Of a DNA stretch of 64,000 bases, positions 12,229 through 24,664 are shown piece by piece. The first letter of the stretch is position 1, and each line of letters opens with the position of its first letter. The DNA is from Myxocyprinus asiaticus. Lineage: Eukaryota > Chordata > Actinopteri > Cypriniformes > Catostomidae. Where the stretch lies: positions 2,850,317-2,914,316 of the forward strand of contig NC_059363.1 in assembly GCF_019703515.2 (NCBI RefSeq). Reading direction: 5' to 3'. The notes beneath the pieces are model-generated. The model was not told where the DNA came from. It made no database searches and was given only the letters and a program-made list of their open reading frames with translations. Both the position numbers and the translations under genes were made by a program.

Positions 12229-12654
12229 TTCCAGGGTTGACCCGGCGCAATTGAGCACATGCGCACATGCACACACTTGAAACCTTGGTGTGTTAACTGC
12301 TTTCTTTTTGATCTCTTAAACGGTGGAAGGAAAACAGTGTTCGCATTTACATGGCATTTCAGAAAGCTACAAAAAAAAATATAAAAAAAAAAAAGTAAAT
12401 GTAATTATGTGAATAACCTCAGATAGGTGGAGAACTATAGTTCCAACCACACAACATTTCAATGTTGTTTGCAAATGTTCGCTGGTATGGAGGACCCAAT
12501 GTGACAATATTAAAAATAAATACATACTGTATATTTGCAAAGAAATGTAAAAAATGAAAAAGGTGTGCTTAGAAATAAATAAATAAATATATGTTCAAAT
12601 CTGGCATAAATGAGTAATTATACATTTATTTCCTTATTTATGCATTATTGAATT
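12229..12654. other. AT-rich non-coding stretch
   Basis: It contains A-runs (12371-12395) and a short AAAT microsatellite (12574-12590). Nothing else recognised. Confidence 0.4.
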
Positions 12655-12839
12655 TATCAGAATCAAAATGAGCTTTATTGCCAAGTATGCTTACACATAC
12701 AAGGAATTTTCCTTGGTGACAGAAGCTTCCAGTGCACAAACAATACAACAACAACACAGAGATAATAAAAAAATAGAATAAAAATAAAAAGTGAAAAGAA
12801 AATACAAGTATATATAGAAATACACAATAAGACCAAAGG

Positions 12840-12840
<1 letters not shown>

Positions 12841-12915
<75 letters not shown>
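12841..12915. repeat. (TA)n microsatellite inside the LINE 3' region
   Basis: About 36 TA dinucleotides in a row. The minus-strand frame that crosses it (Ile-Tyr repeats) is an artefact. Confidence 0.95.
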
Positions 12916-13053
12916 GTATGTGCAAATACAAATCTGCTATATACAGATGCAAGGGAATGAAATGGCAGAAGAGGTAGGATATGTTGGATAAATATAAATA
13001 GACTAAGCTGTGTATTTCACATAATTATTACTCAATGGGGCAGTTTTAACTGT

Positions 13054-13527
13054 TCATGAGATGGATAGCCTGAGGGAAAAAACTGATCTTGTGCTTGACA
13101 GTGCTCTGTAGCGCCGTCCAGAAGGCAACAGTTCAAAGAGGTAGTGGGCTGGATAAGTGGGGTCCAGAGTGATTTTTCCAGCCCTTTTCCTCACTCTGGA
13201 AGTACACAGTTCTTGAAGGAAGGGCAGGGGGCAACCAATAATCCACTCAGCAATCTGAACTGTCCTTTGTAGTCTTCTGATGTCCAATTTCGTATCTAAA
13301 CCAAACCAGACAGTTATTGAAGTGCAGAGGACAGACTCAATGACTGCTGAGTAGAACTGTATCAGCAGCGCCTTTGGCAGGTTGAAATTCCTCAACTGGC
13401 AAAGGAAGTACAACCTCTGCTGGGCCTTTTTCACAATGGAGTCAATGTGTGTCTCCCACTTCAGGTCCTGTGAGATGGTAGAGCCCAGGAACCTGAATGA
13501 CTCCACTGCTGCCACAGTGCTGTTCAA
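13054..13527 (-). pseudogene. LINE reverse transcriptase, C-terminal segment
   Basis: This is the thumb and C-terminal region that follows the polymerase core in this LINE. Recognisable pieces are FRFLGSTISQDLKWETHID, then KKAQQRLYFLCQLR, then LLIQFYSAVIESVL and LFELLPSGRRYRAL, all typical of the region after the catalytic FADD box. It is out of frame with the core at 13635-14195; about 100 bases between them carry the shift. The frame stops soon after RRYRAL, where longer relatives end. With a broken frame it cannot make a working polyprotein. Confidence 0.85.
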
Positions 13528-13634
13528 AATGGTGAGGGGGTCAGTGTTGGGGTGTTTCTCCTAAAGTCCACAATGATCTCCACCGTTTTGAGCATGTTGA
13601 GCTCCAGGTTGTTTTGACTGCACCAGACAGCCAG

Positions 13635-14195
13635 CTATTCAACCTCCCTTCTGTATGCAGACTCATCGTCATCTTGGATGAGGCCGATGACAGTAGTGTC
13701 ATTTGCAAACTTCAGGAGCTTGACAGAGGTGTCCTTGGTGGTGCAGTCATTTGTGTACAGGGAGAAGAGTAGTGGGGAGAGCACACATCCCTGGGGGGCA
13801 CCAGCACTGATCGTACAGGTGCTGGAAGTGAGTTTCCCCTGTCTCACTAGCAGCTGCCTGTCTGTCAGAAAGCTGGTGATCCACTGACAGATAGAGGTGG
13901 GAATAGAGAGTTGGTGTAATTTAGTCTGGAGAATAGCTGGGATGGTAGTGTTGAAAGCCGAACTGAAATCCACAAAAAGGATCCTGGCATATGTCCCTGG
14001 TCTGTCCAGATGTTGCAGGATATGATGCAATCCCATGTTGACTGCATCATCCACAGACCTGTTTGCTTGATAAGCAAATTGAAGGGAATCCAGAAAGGGT
14101 CCAGTGATGTCCTTCAGGTGGGCCAACACCAGCCTCTCAAATGACTTCATGACCACAGACATCAGAGTGGTGGGTCTGTAGTCATTAAGTCCCAT
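13635..14195 (-). pseudogene. LINE reverse transcriptase core, catalytic Asp lost
   Basis: This holds the fingers and palm of the reverse transcriptase that would copy LINE RNA at a nicked target. Motifs in order are YRPTTLMSVVMKSFERL, LQFAYQANRSVDDAV, motif A ILFVDFSSAFN, then [19 protein letters not shown], then the metal-binding box. In that box the expected FADD reads FAND (LLKFANDTTVIG), so one of the two adjacent catalytic aspartates is replaced by asparagine. Relatives continue without a break on both sides, but here a stop ends the frame after YRREVE, and the upstream part is in another frame. The copy is therefore dead by several independent lesions. Confidence 0.9.
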
Positions 14196-14320
14196 GATTT
14201 GGAGTTTATTTGGGACAGGGATGATGGTGGAATTTTTGAAGCAACAGGGAACTTCACACTGCTCCAGTGATCTGTTGAAGATCTGTGTGAAGATGGGGGC
14301 CAGCTGGTCAGCACAGGATT

Positions 14321-15070
14321 TTAGACAAGTGGGTGAAACATCATCTGGGCCCTGGCTTTCCTTGTCTTATGTTTCCGGAATTCCCAGCACACATCCTCTT
14401 CACAGATCTTAAGTGCAGGTTGAGTAGCAGGAGGGGGAGGAGGGGGGGTCGCAGGAGGTGTTGATGTGTGTGTAAAGTGAATGTCAGAGTGGGTGTGGGG
14501 TGTGAGACTGAGCTTTTCAAATCTACAGTAAAACACATACAGGTCGTGAGCCATTTGTTGATTCCCTACAGTGTTGGGGGATGGTGTCTTGTAGTTAGTA
14601 ATGTCTTTCAGGGCTCTCCACACTGATGCAGGGTTGTTAGCTGAAAACTTATTTGTCAGCTTCTCAGAGTAGCTTCTTTTAGCCACTCTAATCTCCTTTG
14701 TTAGTGTGTTTCTGGCCTGATTGTACAAGATTTTATCCCCACTTCTGTAAGCATCCTCTTTGGCCTGACGAAGCTGCCTGAGTTTTGCTGTAAACCACGG
14801 TTTGTCATTGTTGACCATTAAATAAGTCCTAGTAGGAATGTACATATCCCCACAGAGACTGATATATGATATCACAGTATCTGTGAGCTCGTCCAGATTG
14901 GTGTCTGCAGCTTCAAAAACACTCCAATCAGTGCAGTCAAAGCAGGCTTGTAGTTCCAGCTTTGCTTCATTGGTCCATCTTTTTACAGTCTTTACTACAG
15001 GTTTAGCTGATTTAAATTTCTGCTTATAGGTCGGAAGAAGATGAACCAGACAGTGATCAGAGAGTCCCAA
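14321..15070 (-). pseudogene. LINE linker between endonuclease and reverse transcriptase
   Basis: The frame starts at the last endonuclease motif, LSDHCLVHL, where SDH is the conserved C-terminal catalytic motif of AP-type endonucleases. It continues through the linker (KPWFTAKLRQLRQAKEDAY, then NPASVWRALKDITNYKTPSP). It ends in a Thr/Pro-rich stretch (about residues 205-225) and then a frameshift. The next 130 bases toward the polymerase core contain further breaks. This piece is itself uninterrupted over 249 codons, so it is the best preserved part of the element. Confidence 0.85.
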
Positions 15071-15102
15071 AGCTGCTCTAGGGACAGGGTGATATGCATC
15101 CT

Positions 15103-15610
15103 TTAATGTTGTGTAGCAGTGATCCAGTATATTTCTGTCTCTGTTGGGACATGTAATGTGCTGTCTGTATTTTGGAAGTTCACAGGTGAGGTTGGCTCAA
15201 TTAAAATTGCTGAGAATAATAATAAGTGAGTCCGGGTATTGTTGTTCCATGTCTGTGATCTGATCAGCCAGCTGTTGCAGCACTGCGCTCTCACACGCTT
15301 GTGGAGGAATATAAACACTCACCCGAATAAACGAGGAAAACTCCTGAGGAGAGTAGAAATGCTTACAGCTGATAAAGAGTGCTTCCAAATTAGGACAGCA
15401 TATCTTCTTTAATGTTGTTACATCTGTACACTAACTTTCATTGATTTAAAAGCATGTTCCACTCACCTCCGCAATGCGAGCTGAAAGTCCGGCAGATGTA
15501 GCGTGCTGTCCGGAATGGCTTCACTCAGCCAGGTTTCTGTGAAGCACAAGGCAGCAGAGTTTGAAAAGTCCTTGTTTGTACGGGTGAGGAGATGTAGTTC
15601 GTCCGTTTTG
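15103..15610 (-). pseudogene. LINE AP-type endonuclease domain, broken
   Basis: Translated on the minus strand, 15480-15600 gives a fragment with CFTETWLSEAIPDS, the ET motif of AP endonucleases. The segment 15190-15450 gives FISCKHFYSPQEFSSF, SVYIPPQACESAVLQQLADQ and IIILSNFN, where relatives have LGDFN. The catalytic Asp-Asn pair is thus altered to SN. Between the two pieces about 20 residues found in relatives, including the glycine-rich GGG segment, are missing. The domain cannot be functional. Confidence 0.8.
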
Positions 15611-15937
15611 TTAGGAAGAGAGTGGAGATTCACTAGATGAATACAGCACTGTTCGAAAGCTGCTCTGTCGGAGCTTGACCAGTGCTCCGGCTCGCTTCCC
15701 TCGCTTGCGTCTCAGAGCGTGCTTGAACAGTACAGCTGCGCCTCCGACTACAATGTCCAGCAAAACGTCCGAATAGTCAAAAACCGGGAAAAGATTGTCT
15801 GGTATGTGTTGCCGAATGTTCAGCAGTTCGTCCCTGGTAAAACTGATTGGAAAAAAATTACTAAACACTGCACAAACAAACAAAAACAACAAAAGAATCG
15901 AAGAGCTCCACACCGAGACTACCATCCGCGGTGCCAT
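15611..15937 (-). pseudogene. LINE 5' coding segment
   Basis: It starts at MAPRMVVSVW, continues through a hydrophobic leucine- and phenylalanine-rich stretch (residues 15-30), then FTRDELLNIR and a basic RRKRGKRAGAL segment. This is the usual N-terminus of this fish LINE family, just before the endonuclease. The expected continuation toward the endonuclease is lost to a frameshift. The frame ends at SESPLSS. The start codon lies 9-20 bases inside the likely 5' end of the element. Confidence 0.75.
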
Positions 15938-15945
15938 CTTGTATC

Positions 15946-17547
15946 TTGTCTATATATTTCTACAGTTATATATTTACACTGCTACGCTATGCCTGAAGTA
16001 GAATACATGCCCCTTATTACCATACTGACCAATAAATATAAAAAAATAAATAAATGTATAAATCTACACTGTCAGATTCAACCATTTGTTCATTTATTTG
16101 TAAGTAAATGTAATTTTTTTAACTTTCTTTGCAAGTACATTTATTTATTTATTTATTTTTAATATTGTCACATTTGGTCCTCCATACTTTGGAACTATGG
16201 TCTTAGGAAACACCAAATCGTTGAACTTTGTTGGTAACAGTGTAACTTACGACCATAGTTGGTCAATGATACTTTTGGAAAATGCATCCCTGTATAACTT
16301 TTTTTTGTGTTGCAGAGAAGAAAGTCATACAGGTTTGGAATGAAATGAGAACCATATATTTCATCCAATGAATCATAAATCAATGTTTTTTTGTTGCATG
16401 ATGTTGCTCCATACCAGTGAGGATTCGTTAATGCTGGTGTTTGTTTCCATTGGGAGAATGTTGCAGTACGTAGAGTGGACCCACTAAGGACCTGTTAACT
16501 TCCCAAGAAAATATCTCTCTTATATAATACCAACAAATGTCTCTCTTTGGGTTTTCGGTGGTTATAAATCATGGTTTTCTATTAAATGACATTAAATGAT
16601 ATCTGTATGGCGATATAACGGTTAGCCATATGTCAGTCTTTTTCTTCTAGGCCAAGATGAAAGGTGATAAGTGGTACATGTGATTTGATATGAACAGATA
16701 TCCGGTCTGCTCCAAGTCTCTCCACTAAACCCAGGAGACTGTCTATTCTATATTTATTAGGACAAAAGGAAATAAAACAGAGAAAACAGGCTAGTACCAA
16801 CACGTGTATTGTTAATAACTTTCAAATCATTTCAAATGTGATAACGGAAATGTGATATATGAATGGTTTATTGGTTATTTCGTTTTGAAGGCCACTATCA
16901 TATGCTGTGGGGTTTCGCATGCCACCGGATGAGAAGACACAAAGTTAAAAGTTTCCAGACTAGCTAAAAAGGACATTTATTGTCAAAATGTTATACAAGT
17001 AATATAAAAATATATTATAAGTTTTAATGAGCTAGCTAGCTCAATCTACCTCCCTGATGAAAAAGGTTTGTAGAAAAATAATGTACTATACTAGTTAAAC
17101 CATCACCATAAAATCATGAAGATACACCAAACATACACTTACAACCTCACCATAGCTAACTTTGCCAGCTATGTACATAGAAACAAATAAGTTACCTTGG
17201 CATTGGCACTTACTAAAGCTGTTTCACCAGCAGAAATCTGGGCTGAGAATGGTTTGTAATCGTGCCGTGCTGAACCATGCTTTAGTGGAAATGCTGCTGT
17301 AACCGTTCATCATCGTGCTCAGTACCATTTGGCCCGATGATGGAAAAGTGGCTATTGTCACTTTTCATGTTGGCTTATGATTGGTGGGATTTTAACATGC
17401 TCCTCAAGAACTTTCAATGAGATCTCCATTTAAACTCAACCTCAAATGAACACGGATCACTTTTTCCACCTTGAATAAGCTTTCAGCATATAAATCTAAT
17501 TATTAAATTCTCCCATAGAATCAAAGTGCACAAATAAGAACAGTTAA

Positions 17548-17626
<79 letters not shown>

Positions 17627-18170
17627 GCCCAGGGTTAGTTTAACTCCACTGAAACAGCATGACTATTGAGTTTGGTTCACAAAGCCTGCGGTCAATGTGT
17701 GACCTATGTCCTGGTGCCCTTTCACCTCACTGCCAACTCTGTGAGCTGCAGGACTTGTGGGACAGACTGACTCTATCTCTCTCTCTCTCAGATTTAATCT
17801 CACTCGCCCAGTGAAGTCCCAGCGTTGCCCCTGGGTGGTGAGACACCTGAGCATCACCCTGTCATTCATTGGCTGTCACTCTCTCACGCGCAAGACACCA
17901 CCTGAGGTATGACAGCAAAACACCTGCCCACCTGCAGTAAAAACCAGCAAGAGCCAGATTCAGACGTAGATGTGAGATGAGATGCAATGCTTTCATTCAT
18001 TCTATACAAACTCCAAAAATCTGTGTGTGTGCTATGTATATTTATGCTCATTTAAGTATCGTGCCATTCCTATTGTGCACCTGTAAGGTCTCACTTAAGT
18101 CAGGGCATAAAGTTCAAACTAAGGGCTAAGTAACTACTAGTTAGTTTGTAGCAAAGTCAGTGCTTAATTT
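15946..18170. other. Non-coding stretch with microsatellites and repeat traces
   Basis: It holds a (TTTA)n run at 16139-16160 and a short trace of the GGATAGTTCACCC family at 16312-16350 (AAGTCATACAGGTTTGGAAT). No exon is supported. Confidence 0.45.
17549..17625. repeat. (GT)n microsatellite
   Basis: About 35 GT dinucleotides ending in TATATATG. A shorter CT run is at 17773-17790. Confidence 0.95.
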
Positions 18171-18171
18171 G

Positions 18172-18370
18172 GTTGCACCACCCAAAAATGAAAATTCTCT
18201 CATCATTTACTCACCCTTATGCCATCTCAGATGTGTATGACTTTCTTTTATCTGCTGAACTCAAATGATGATTTTTTTAGTAGAATTTCTCAGCTGTTTG
18301 GGTCCATACAATGCAAGTGAATGGGTGCCAAAATTTTGAAGCTCAAAAAATCCTAACTGTCAGCGGTATA
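18172..18370 (+). mobile_element. Miniature transposon, GGATAGTTCACCC family, long subfamily, left half
   Basis: It has CACCCAAAAATGAAAATTCT, ATTTACTCACCCTTATGCCA, ATCTCAGATGTGTATGACTT and CCATACAATGCAAGTGAATG. These blocks recur, inverted, in the right arm of the fold-back copy at 58645-59275. Its own right end is missing. Confidence 0.72.
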
Positions 18371-19228
18371 TTTCCATTTAAATACAATGCATAAAAAATA
18401 AGTAAATATATTAAATAATTATTTAAATACGTAAATAATAACATTCAAGAGCTGTCTCTAAAATGAATAAGGGTTAATATATTAATACTAATACTACAGA
18501 CAAGGAAATCTGACATATATTCATTGTAGTGTCCTATATGTATGTGTTAAGACTTGGCATGCTAGTGACACAGGATGACGCACACAGGAAAGTGCACCGT
18601 TTAGATTGGTTTCATGCTTAAGGGCCAACAAAAAGACTTACACACATTCTCTCTCCTAAATGGAAATGAGTGTAAATGTCAACATAAAAGGTTTAAAGGA
18701 TTTAAAAGATCCTGAGCTTATTTATGTCATTCAATCAGTGTATTTTCTTTATGCCAAACATTACTCCTGGTCAGAGGCTTCCGTAAATATTTAGTTTATA
18801 GCATACATAGGGTTACGTTTCACTTACGTTTAATGGTGCAACGCTCCAATGTTTATTAATGCGTAAATTGTAATTTAGTGTCCATTTACACTTTAAGTAG
18901 TCTAAGGTGGAACTTATGCATGGCTGGTGCAACCGGCTACAGATGAGGAGTGCTATTTGTCAAGCGCATGGAGTTGCTGCCTATGTAGAGCATTCCAGAT
19001 CATTCATTTATGAGGTTTGATGTCAGTAAAGGGGCCCCTGGGGGAACACTGAAGCTGATGCTTTATTTCATAGAGCTCAATGTATTCGGCAATGCTGATG
19101 CAAGTGAAAAAGGCTCATTTACTCTACATGTGTTGTGGAAAAGTGAGACGAACTGCATCCGTATGGCCCCTTCACATCAAAAGCGGCACTTACTGTACCG
19201 GAGTAAAATTGACGTGTGCAAACGGTGA
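18371..19228. other. Non-coding stretch, nothing identified
   Basis: AT-rich with no supported exon or repeat. Confidence 0.35.
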
Positions 19229-20006
19229 GTATTTGCTAGGGTTGTGCACGATTACCATTTTTATCATCCGGTTAAGTGCGAGGTTTCATGAACTTTAATC
19301 AGAGTCGGGATGCAGGAATAAAGAATGCTTATTATAATGGAATTTCCTTAAACTTCACAATACATACATCTTCATACATGCATCTTCAAATGAAAAAATC
19401 TTGCATTAAAGTCAAACAAAATAACTGCCTGTATATGCACAGGCAGGTTCACACCTCCATGAGGCAGCAAACGCAACTATTATCATGCGTGGATTTACAG
19501 TACAGTGGTTAAAATGAAAATTACTTTGAACTTGTCTAATTATTGCACTAAATATGCGCACCAGACCAAAAGGGGAAAAATACTGTCTTACCATTAATAA
19601 AGCGTTGAAACGTTGCTCAGTGAATAACAAACTGGAATCATGTTTAATGGTGTAACAGTCACATAAAGTACTCTTCTTCAAAACGCAGCACAATGAATAA
19701 AACACAATGCAGCTTCAAATTAAAAGACTTTCTAACTTTTACTTGGTGTCTAAAAATGTCGCGATCCTGCGCGAGTGCTGAAAGCAAAAAGTGAGATTCA
19801 ACCAGCGAAACAGTCAAAGACGTCCGTCCAACACATGTCAGTAGGCCTATAACTAATCTATAATAGAAAAACAGTGCAGATGCACACATAAGCATGTTTG
19901 AACTGCCCCTAACTCTCTTTATACTTGAAAAACGTAGAATAACTGAATAGTAATTATCAAACGGTTAACCGAATGTCGACTATACATGCACGTCACTAGT
20001 ATTTGC
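19229..20006. mobile_element. hAT-type non-autonomous element with 8-bp target duplications
   Basis: The element is 19237-19998 (762 bases). It is flanked by identical GTATTTGC at 19229-19236 and 19999-20006. The ends TAGGGTTGTGCACG and, inverted, TAGTGACGTGCATG agree at 10 of 14 positions. An 8-bp duplication and TAG-type ends suit hAT. The interior encodes no transposase. Confidence 0.8.
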
Positions 20007-20219
20007 ATCACTTTTGATCTTAAGGGACTACGGTGGAGGAAAACACGTTTTCAGTTGAGGGAGAAGTGTAAATGTATCAAACTCAGTGCATTTTCAGCTG
20101 AAAAATATCAGTGTGGACATGGTCTTAGAAGGCTGCTGCCAATGAGTGCAGCGAGGCCTTTTACATGTACAGATTTTTATTAAATTACATTCAGTCTGAT
20201 TACAGATTCTGAATGTAAA

Positions 20220-20725
20220 CTGTTTATCAGTGTTGAGAGTAATGCATTACTTAGTAATTAATTACTGTAATTGTTTTCAATTAAAAAGTAAAGTAAGGGA
20301 TTACTCTTAATTTTTCAGTAATTTAATTACAGTTACTTCTGATGTAATTGCGTTAAATACTCTATAGACTATAGAACAATTCTATATAAAACAACAGTGA
20401 ATTTAAAATAGAAATTTAACATCTAATGTTAAAATGTGTGTTTTCTAATTTAACGCCGTCCCCTTAAATTCTTTGGCCAGTTCATGAATAATTTATTAGA
20501 TTTTATATGATTTATTTGAAAGAATTAAAAGAGCAGTTTCATGTCTATCCTTGTATTTTTCATCTGGTCGAGGTTGATCAGGGTTTTAGAAAGTAATTTG
20601 TAATATGTAATGCAGTTACTTTTCAGACAGAGTAATTAGTACAGTAATCTAATTACACTGTAGAGGATGTAATCAGTAGTTATTAATTACTTTTTTCGAG
20701 TAACTTATCCAACACTGCTGTTTAT
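20220..20725. mobile_element. hAT-type miniature element with 8-bp target duplications
   Basis: The element is 20228-20717 (490 bases). CTGTTTAT stands on both sides (20220-20227 and 20718-20725). The tips are CAGTGTTGAGAGTAA and, inverted, CAGTGTTGGATAAGTTAC. The interior is full of AATTAC/GTAATT words, as in other fish CAGTGTTGG elements. No coding capacity. Confidence 0.9.
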
Positions 20726-22974
20726 ATACCCTAACCCCTGATATCTGAAGAAAATATCTGTTTTCATTTGTACTATGTATTCGAAACAATTTTGGTGCAT
20801 TCTAAGGGGCCATTCACACCGCAAACGTTTTTGCGTCCGTCCGCGCAGCTTTTCAATTGTTTTTCAGTATATACATGCGCTTGACTGAGATCTTTGATCA
20901 TTGCGTCTTGCTATTTTTTCTTTAGCATCTTGTGCAGGATTGCTATGTTTTTAGATGCCGTGCCAAGTCAAAAAGAACTTAAACGGTGAAAAACGCATCT
21001 CGAGACACCTGCGTACTGTTAAATGCGCTGCGCTGCTTCTAGATTTTTTCAGCACAAGGCCGTGTTTGTTTGGAAGTATAGTATAAATGTTTGCACAGCA
21101 ATGACAGAATGACTGCAGTACTGATATCAACAATTCATCACCATCTAACTGCTTATCTCTCAGATATGATTTAGCATGTGTCGTACAGCTGTGCTTACAG
21201 AAGTGTTTCCAGGATTCTTCTGGAAACGGTTTGCCGTGACCACAGATGGTGACAGCTTTCCCGCCAATTCCTCTGAGGATCATTTGCATTGATGTATGCA
21301 GACCGCCATTCCCTTTCCAAGTGCCATTTTGTTTGTCCGTGTCGGCGCCTTGAATTTTAAGCGTGGTAAGTAACTCGCTCTCATCAACGGACCTGTTTAT
21401 TGGCTTCAGAATTATTCATAAAGTGCCACCAGTCATGAATTACATCCCTTGGCTCCAAGTCGTTTGGGTCAATTTGAAGGATCCGTGTCACATTATGTAA
21501 TCCAGAAATGTTAAAATGCCGTCACTTTTTGTCTCCCTTTAGACTTGAGGAAAAGGCCAAGATTTTAGAGGCAAATGACAAAAGGACAGAAAAACATGGA
21601 GCCACAAGCTGTTTTTGAGGAAAAGAATCAATTAATATTGATGTGAGGGTTATTCAAAAGTCTCTTGCGAAGGGGAAATCTATATTTATAGTCACACTTT
21701 TAAAAATAAAGGGTCTTTTTTGCACCAGAGGTTCAGGAAATAAACCTATTTTTGGGATCCATTTAGATTAGTTAAAAAAATGAATAAATAAATAAACCTG
21801 CCTTACAAAATTATGTATACATTTATAGATTTACAAGTTTCCTTGTTGGCAAAGTCATCATAAGATTTCTGAAATGAGTGGAGTGCCAGGGTGTTCAGTA
21901 TATCCTGAGGCATTACTACTCTCTAGTAGTTTTAGAAAGTCTTCACTTGCATGTTCAGACAGAGAGACATGCAAGAAAACTGAACAACTGCCTGAGCATT
22001 TGTGAACACAACCGCACTCCAGCACATCTTATCTGGACTGAACGTGCCATTGATTGGAGCACTTTCCCACCATAGCAGTGCTCAATATGAAAGACCCCAT
22101 GTTGATGCAGAAACCAACATCCCCTCAATCGTGTAGACGCACACAATGAAGGCCAAGATGTCATGCAATAACAATAACAGCAGTCTATTTCTTCCCCAGC
22201 TAACAAGCCCCCATGCACTGTCTTCTGTCTGGTTTCGTAGCTAGTTTTCTCTCAGATTTTCCCCATGGACAAATCTTCCTCTTTGGCGCCTGGTATCTTC
22301 TGAAGGCATCAGTGTTGCAGTTCTTTCTCATTTTGTCAGATCTTGTTGAGGTTCAAAACAGGAAATTTGTTTTGCAAATGGCAGTCGTATTGAAAGGGAA
22401 AACACGGCGAGCTTTTTGTTACTGCGTGAGTCGAATATCAACACGACAACTTAAGAAAAGTGAGATCTCCATTTACAGAATGATGTTAGAATGCCATGTC
22501 ATGAAGGAATTAGGTTTGTGAAAACTGGTCTCTATGAAGGTGCATTGCAGATGGATGTTGAATGGACAAGAGGCTGTAAACAGGTAATTTTGGGTTCCGC
22601 CCAGACGCCGTGCTTCTCTGGAAGTCTATGGGAGCTTCATTAGTGCTTTTTGCATTGGATCTGCATCTGATTGACTATTGGACATTGAGCTTTCAATCAA
22701 TGTGTTTTTGTCCCACCTAGAAGCCCAGCTTTTATATATGATGACTAGTCAAGCTCTCAGATGTGCCTGATATAACAGCCAATAATCAAAAAGGCGATGT
22801 TCATGATTCACAGTGTTGAGCGCAGATTGTTTGGCAGCTCTGAGATAAACACGCATTTACGGGCTATCTGACAAAACACACTTATTTTAGTTGGACATTT
22901 CACTGTTTGAGTAATAAACAGTGCAGATACCAAAAACAATAGTCCGTGCTTCCCCACTTTTGAAAAATACAACA
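20726..22974. other. Non-coding stretch
   Basis: Apart from the possible transposon end at 20808, no exon, RNA gene or clear repeat is supported. Short frames lack recognisable domains. Confidence 0.35.
20808..21010. repeat. Possible single end of a DNA transposon
   Basis: GGGGCCATTCACACCGCAAA followed by CGTTTTTGCGTCCG resembles the outer end of fish transposons of the GGGCC-TTCACAC type. I see no matching right end, so the limits are uncertain. Confidence 0.35.
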
Positions 22975-23198
22975 TACGCGTGCGCATGACGTCATCGTAT
23001 TCACAAATTCGTGTTTATGTATGTTTACACGGAGACGATAACGGCATCGTTTTCAAAAACTTGCACTTTGAAACCCATTTTCAAAAGTTTGCGTTTTCAG
23101 GCCCCAATACGCCATTATCGTGTAAACGAACAGCCAAAGCGCATAAAAAGTTTTCTGTTTTTAGTTGAAAACGTTGTCGTGTAAACGGCCCCTGAAAC
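22975..23198. repeat. Transposon-like block with GTTTACACG inverted words
   Basis: GTTTACACGGAGACGATAAC on the left is matched by inverted CGTGTAAACG at 23118-23127 and 23177-23187. GTTTTCA-type words also recur on both strands. It looks like a non-autonomous DNA element with damaged ends. Confidence 0.45.
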
Positions 23199-24664
23199 TC
23201 TGATGCAACAATGCTGAAAATGCAATGCATACTTGTCTTGCTCTTTGAATTGTGCTTTGACACATTTCGGTATGCAATGATCCTTATGATGATTTGAACT
23301 TGGGTAGGTAAAAACATCTGCTTTTTTGTATTTGCCTATAGTTTATTTTGGGGTCTTCAAAATTCGGCTCTTCCGATGATGCTAACTCTCTTCTGAGTAA
23401 CAAGAACCACTAGATTATTTTTATTATTATTATTTTATAATTTTTTTGCTTTTCAATCACTGAAAAGAGTTTTAGATGAGCTTCAGAATTCAAAAGTGCC
23501 AATTGGGACTTCTAAAACTATTAATTAAAAAAAGATTGTGTTTTAAGATTCTAAGATTGTTGAAAGGCTCTTGAGGGAGACATTTGTCAAACAGCTCTGA
23601 TAACTGAACAATCCTCTTTTCATTTTATTGGGAATCAGCGACTTAGTAAATCTTTTGGCCGGCTTTCCAGAGAGAGTTTAGAAGAAAGAGTGAAGAGTTT
23701 CACACTTCCAAAAGTGGTTAAAAAGAGAGTGTGAGTGAAAAGCAAAAGATTAAAAGACTGGAGAGTGTTGAGGGAGATATCGGTGATTGGTACTGTGTAA
23801 GGACTGGTGTTACTAGGAGAGAGGAAATAGAAAAGTGAAAAGTTTAAATGGAATTATCTTTCTGACGGCTTAGTGTGTGGACGGATACAGTTATGGAAGA
23901 AAAGGAGAGGGAGCAGGTGGGTGGATTAAAGGGTCGCAACACCCCCCTGTTTCAGCACAGCTGAACTCACCACATTTTTAAAAGATGCACTGAAAATGGG
24001 CATGGTCAGCAGTTGAGTGACAAACTGTCTGATCCAGTCACTCAGTTTATTTCAATAATGCAGTTAACAGCACCAAAGATTCTCACAATTGCTCGTAACA
24101 GAATGCACAAAATGCATTGGTTAACACACTCACATTAAGGATGGATGGATGGATGGATCGATAGCGTTTGTCAATGTAAACTGCATCTCAAACGAGTCCC
24201 AGTCAGAGACAGTCCACCTCACCACATATCTCGAAACACTCACATTAATACATGCGTTCTGCGCAAACATTTAAAAGGTGCTCTCTTTGACTGAAAGCCT
24301 GTCCTGTCCCTCTGTCAGCAGAACAGGGGGGACTTGCGTCACTGTACTATCAACCCACTATCAACACTCTCAACTGAGGCGCTTGAGAGTTTGAAGTGCT
24401 GGTCACGTGCATGGCAACGGCACACTGACAAACCTTCAGTGCTTTGCCATGCCTTCTCATGAATAATATCGAGAAAACCCATGAGGTAGATGCGCTGAAA
24501 TTCAATGGAAAGCTAAACCATGTACGTCACAACTTGTGACATTGACTCGATGTTCATTTCAAACCAGGAAGAAGAAAATAGCCAGAAAAATCCCTAAATT
24601 GAACCCTTTTCCTCTTGAAATTAAAAATAACGAATGTTGACATTCTCTTCACTTGTGTGCAAGT

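Larger units (their letters stand above)
12655..15945 (-). mobile_element. Non-LTR retrotransposon (Rex1/CR1-group-like LINE), nearly full length, inactive
   Basis: Read on the minus strand it runs from a 5' segment encoding MAPRMVVSVW, through an endonuclease domain and a reverse transcriptase, to a 3' end with GGCAATAAAGCTCATTTTGA and an ATTCTGAT-type tail at 12655-12690. The order endonuclease then reverse transcriptase, with no integrase and no LTR, is that of a LINE. Several frameshifts, stops and deletions break the coding region. The 3' untranslated part holds an expanded (TA)n tract. Clade assignment rests on the motifs FVDFSSAFN and [13 protein letters not shown] and is not certain. 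Confidence 0.88.

Noticed and set aside
12638..12952. 104-codon frame with Tyr-Ile repeats
   Set aside because: Crosses the (TA)n tract in the LINE 3' region.
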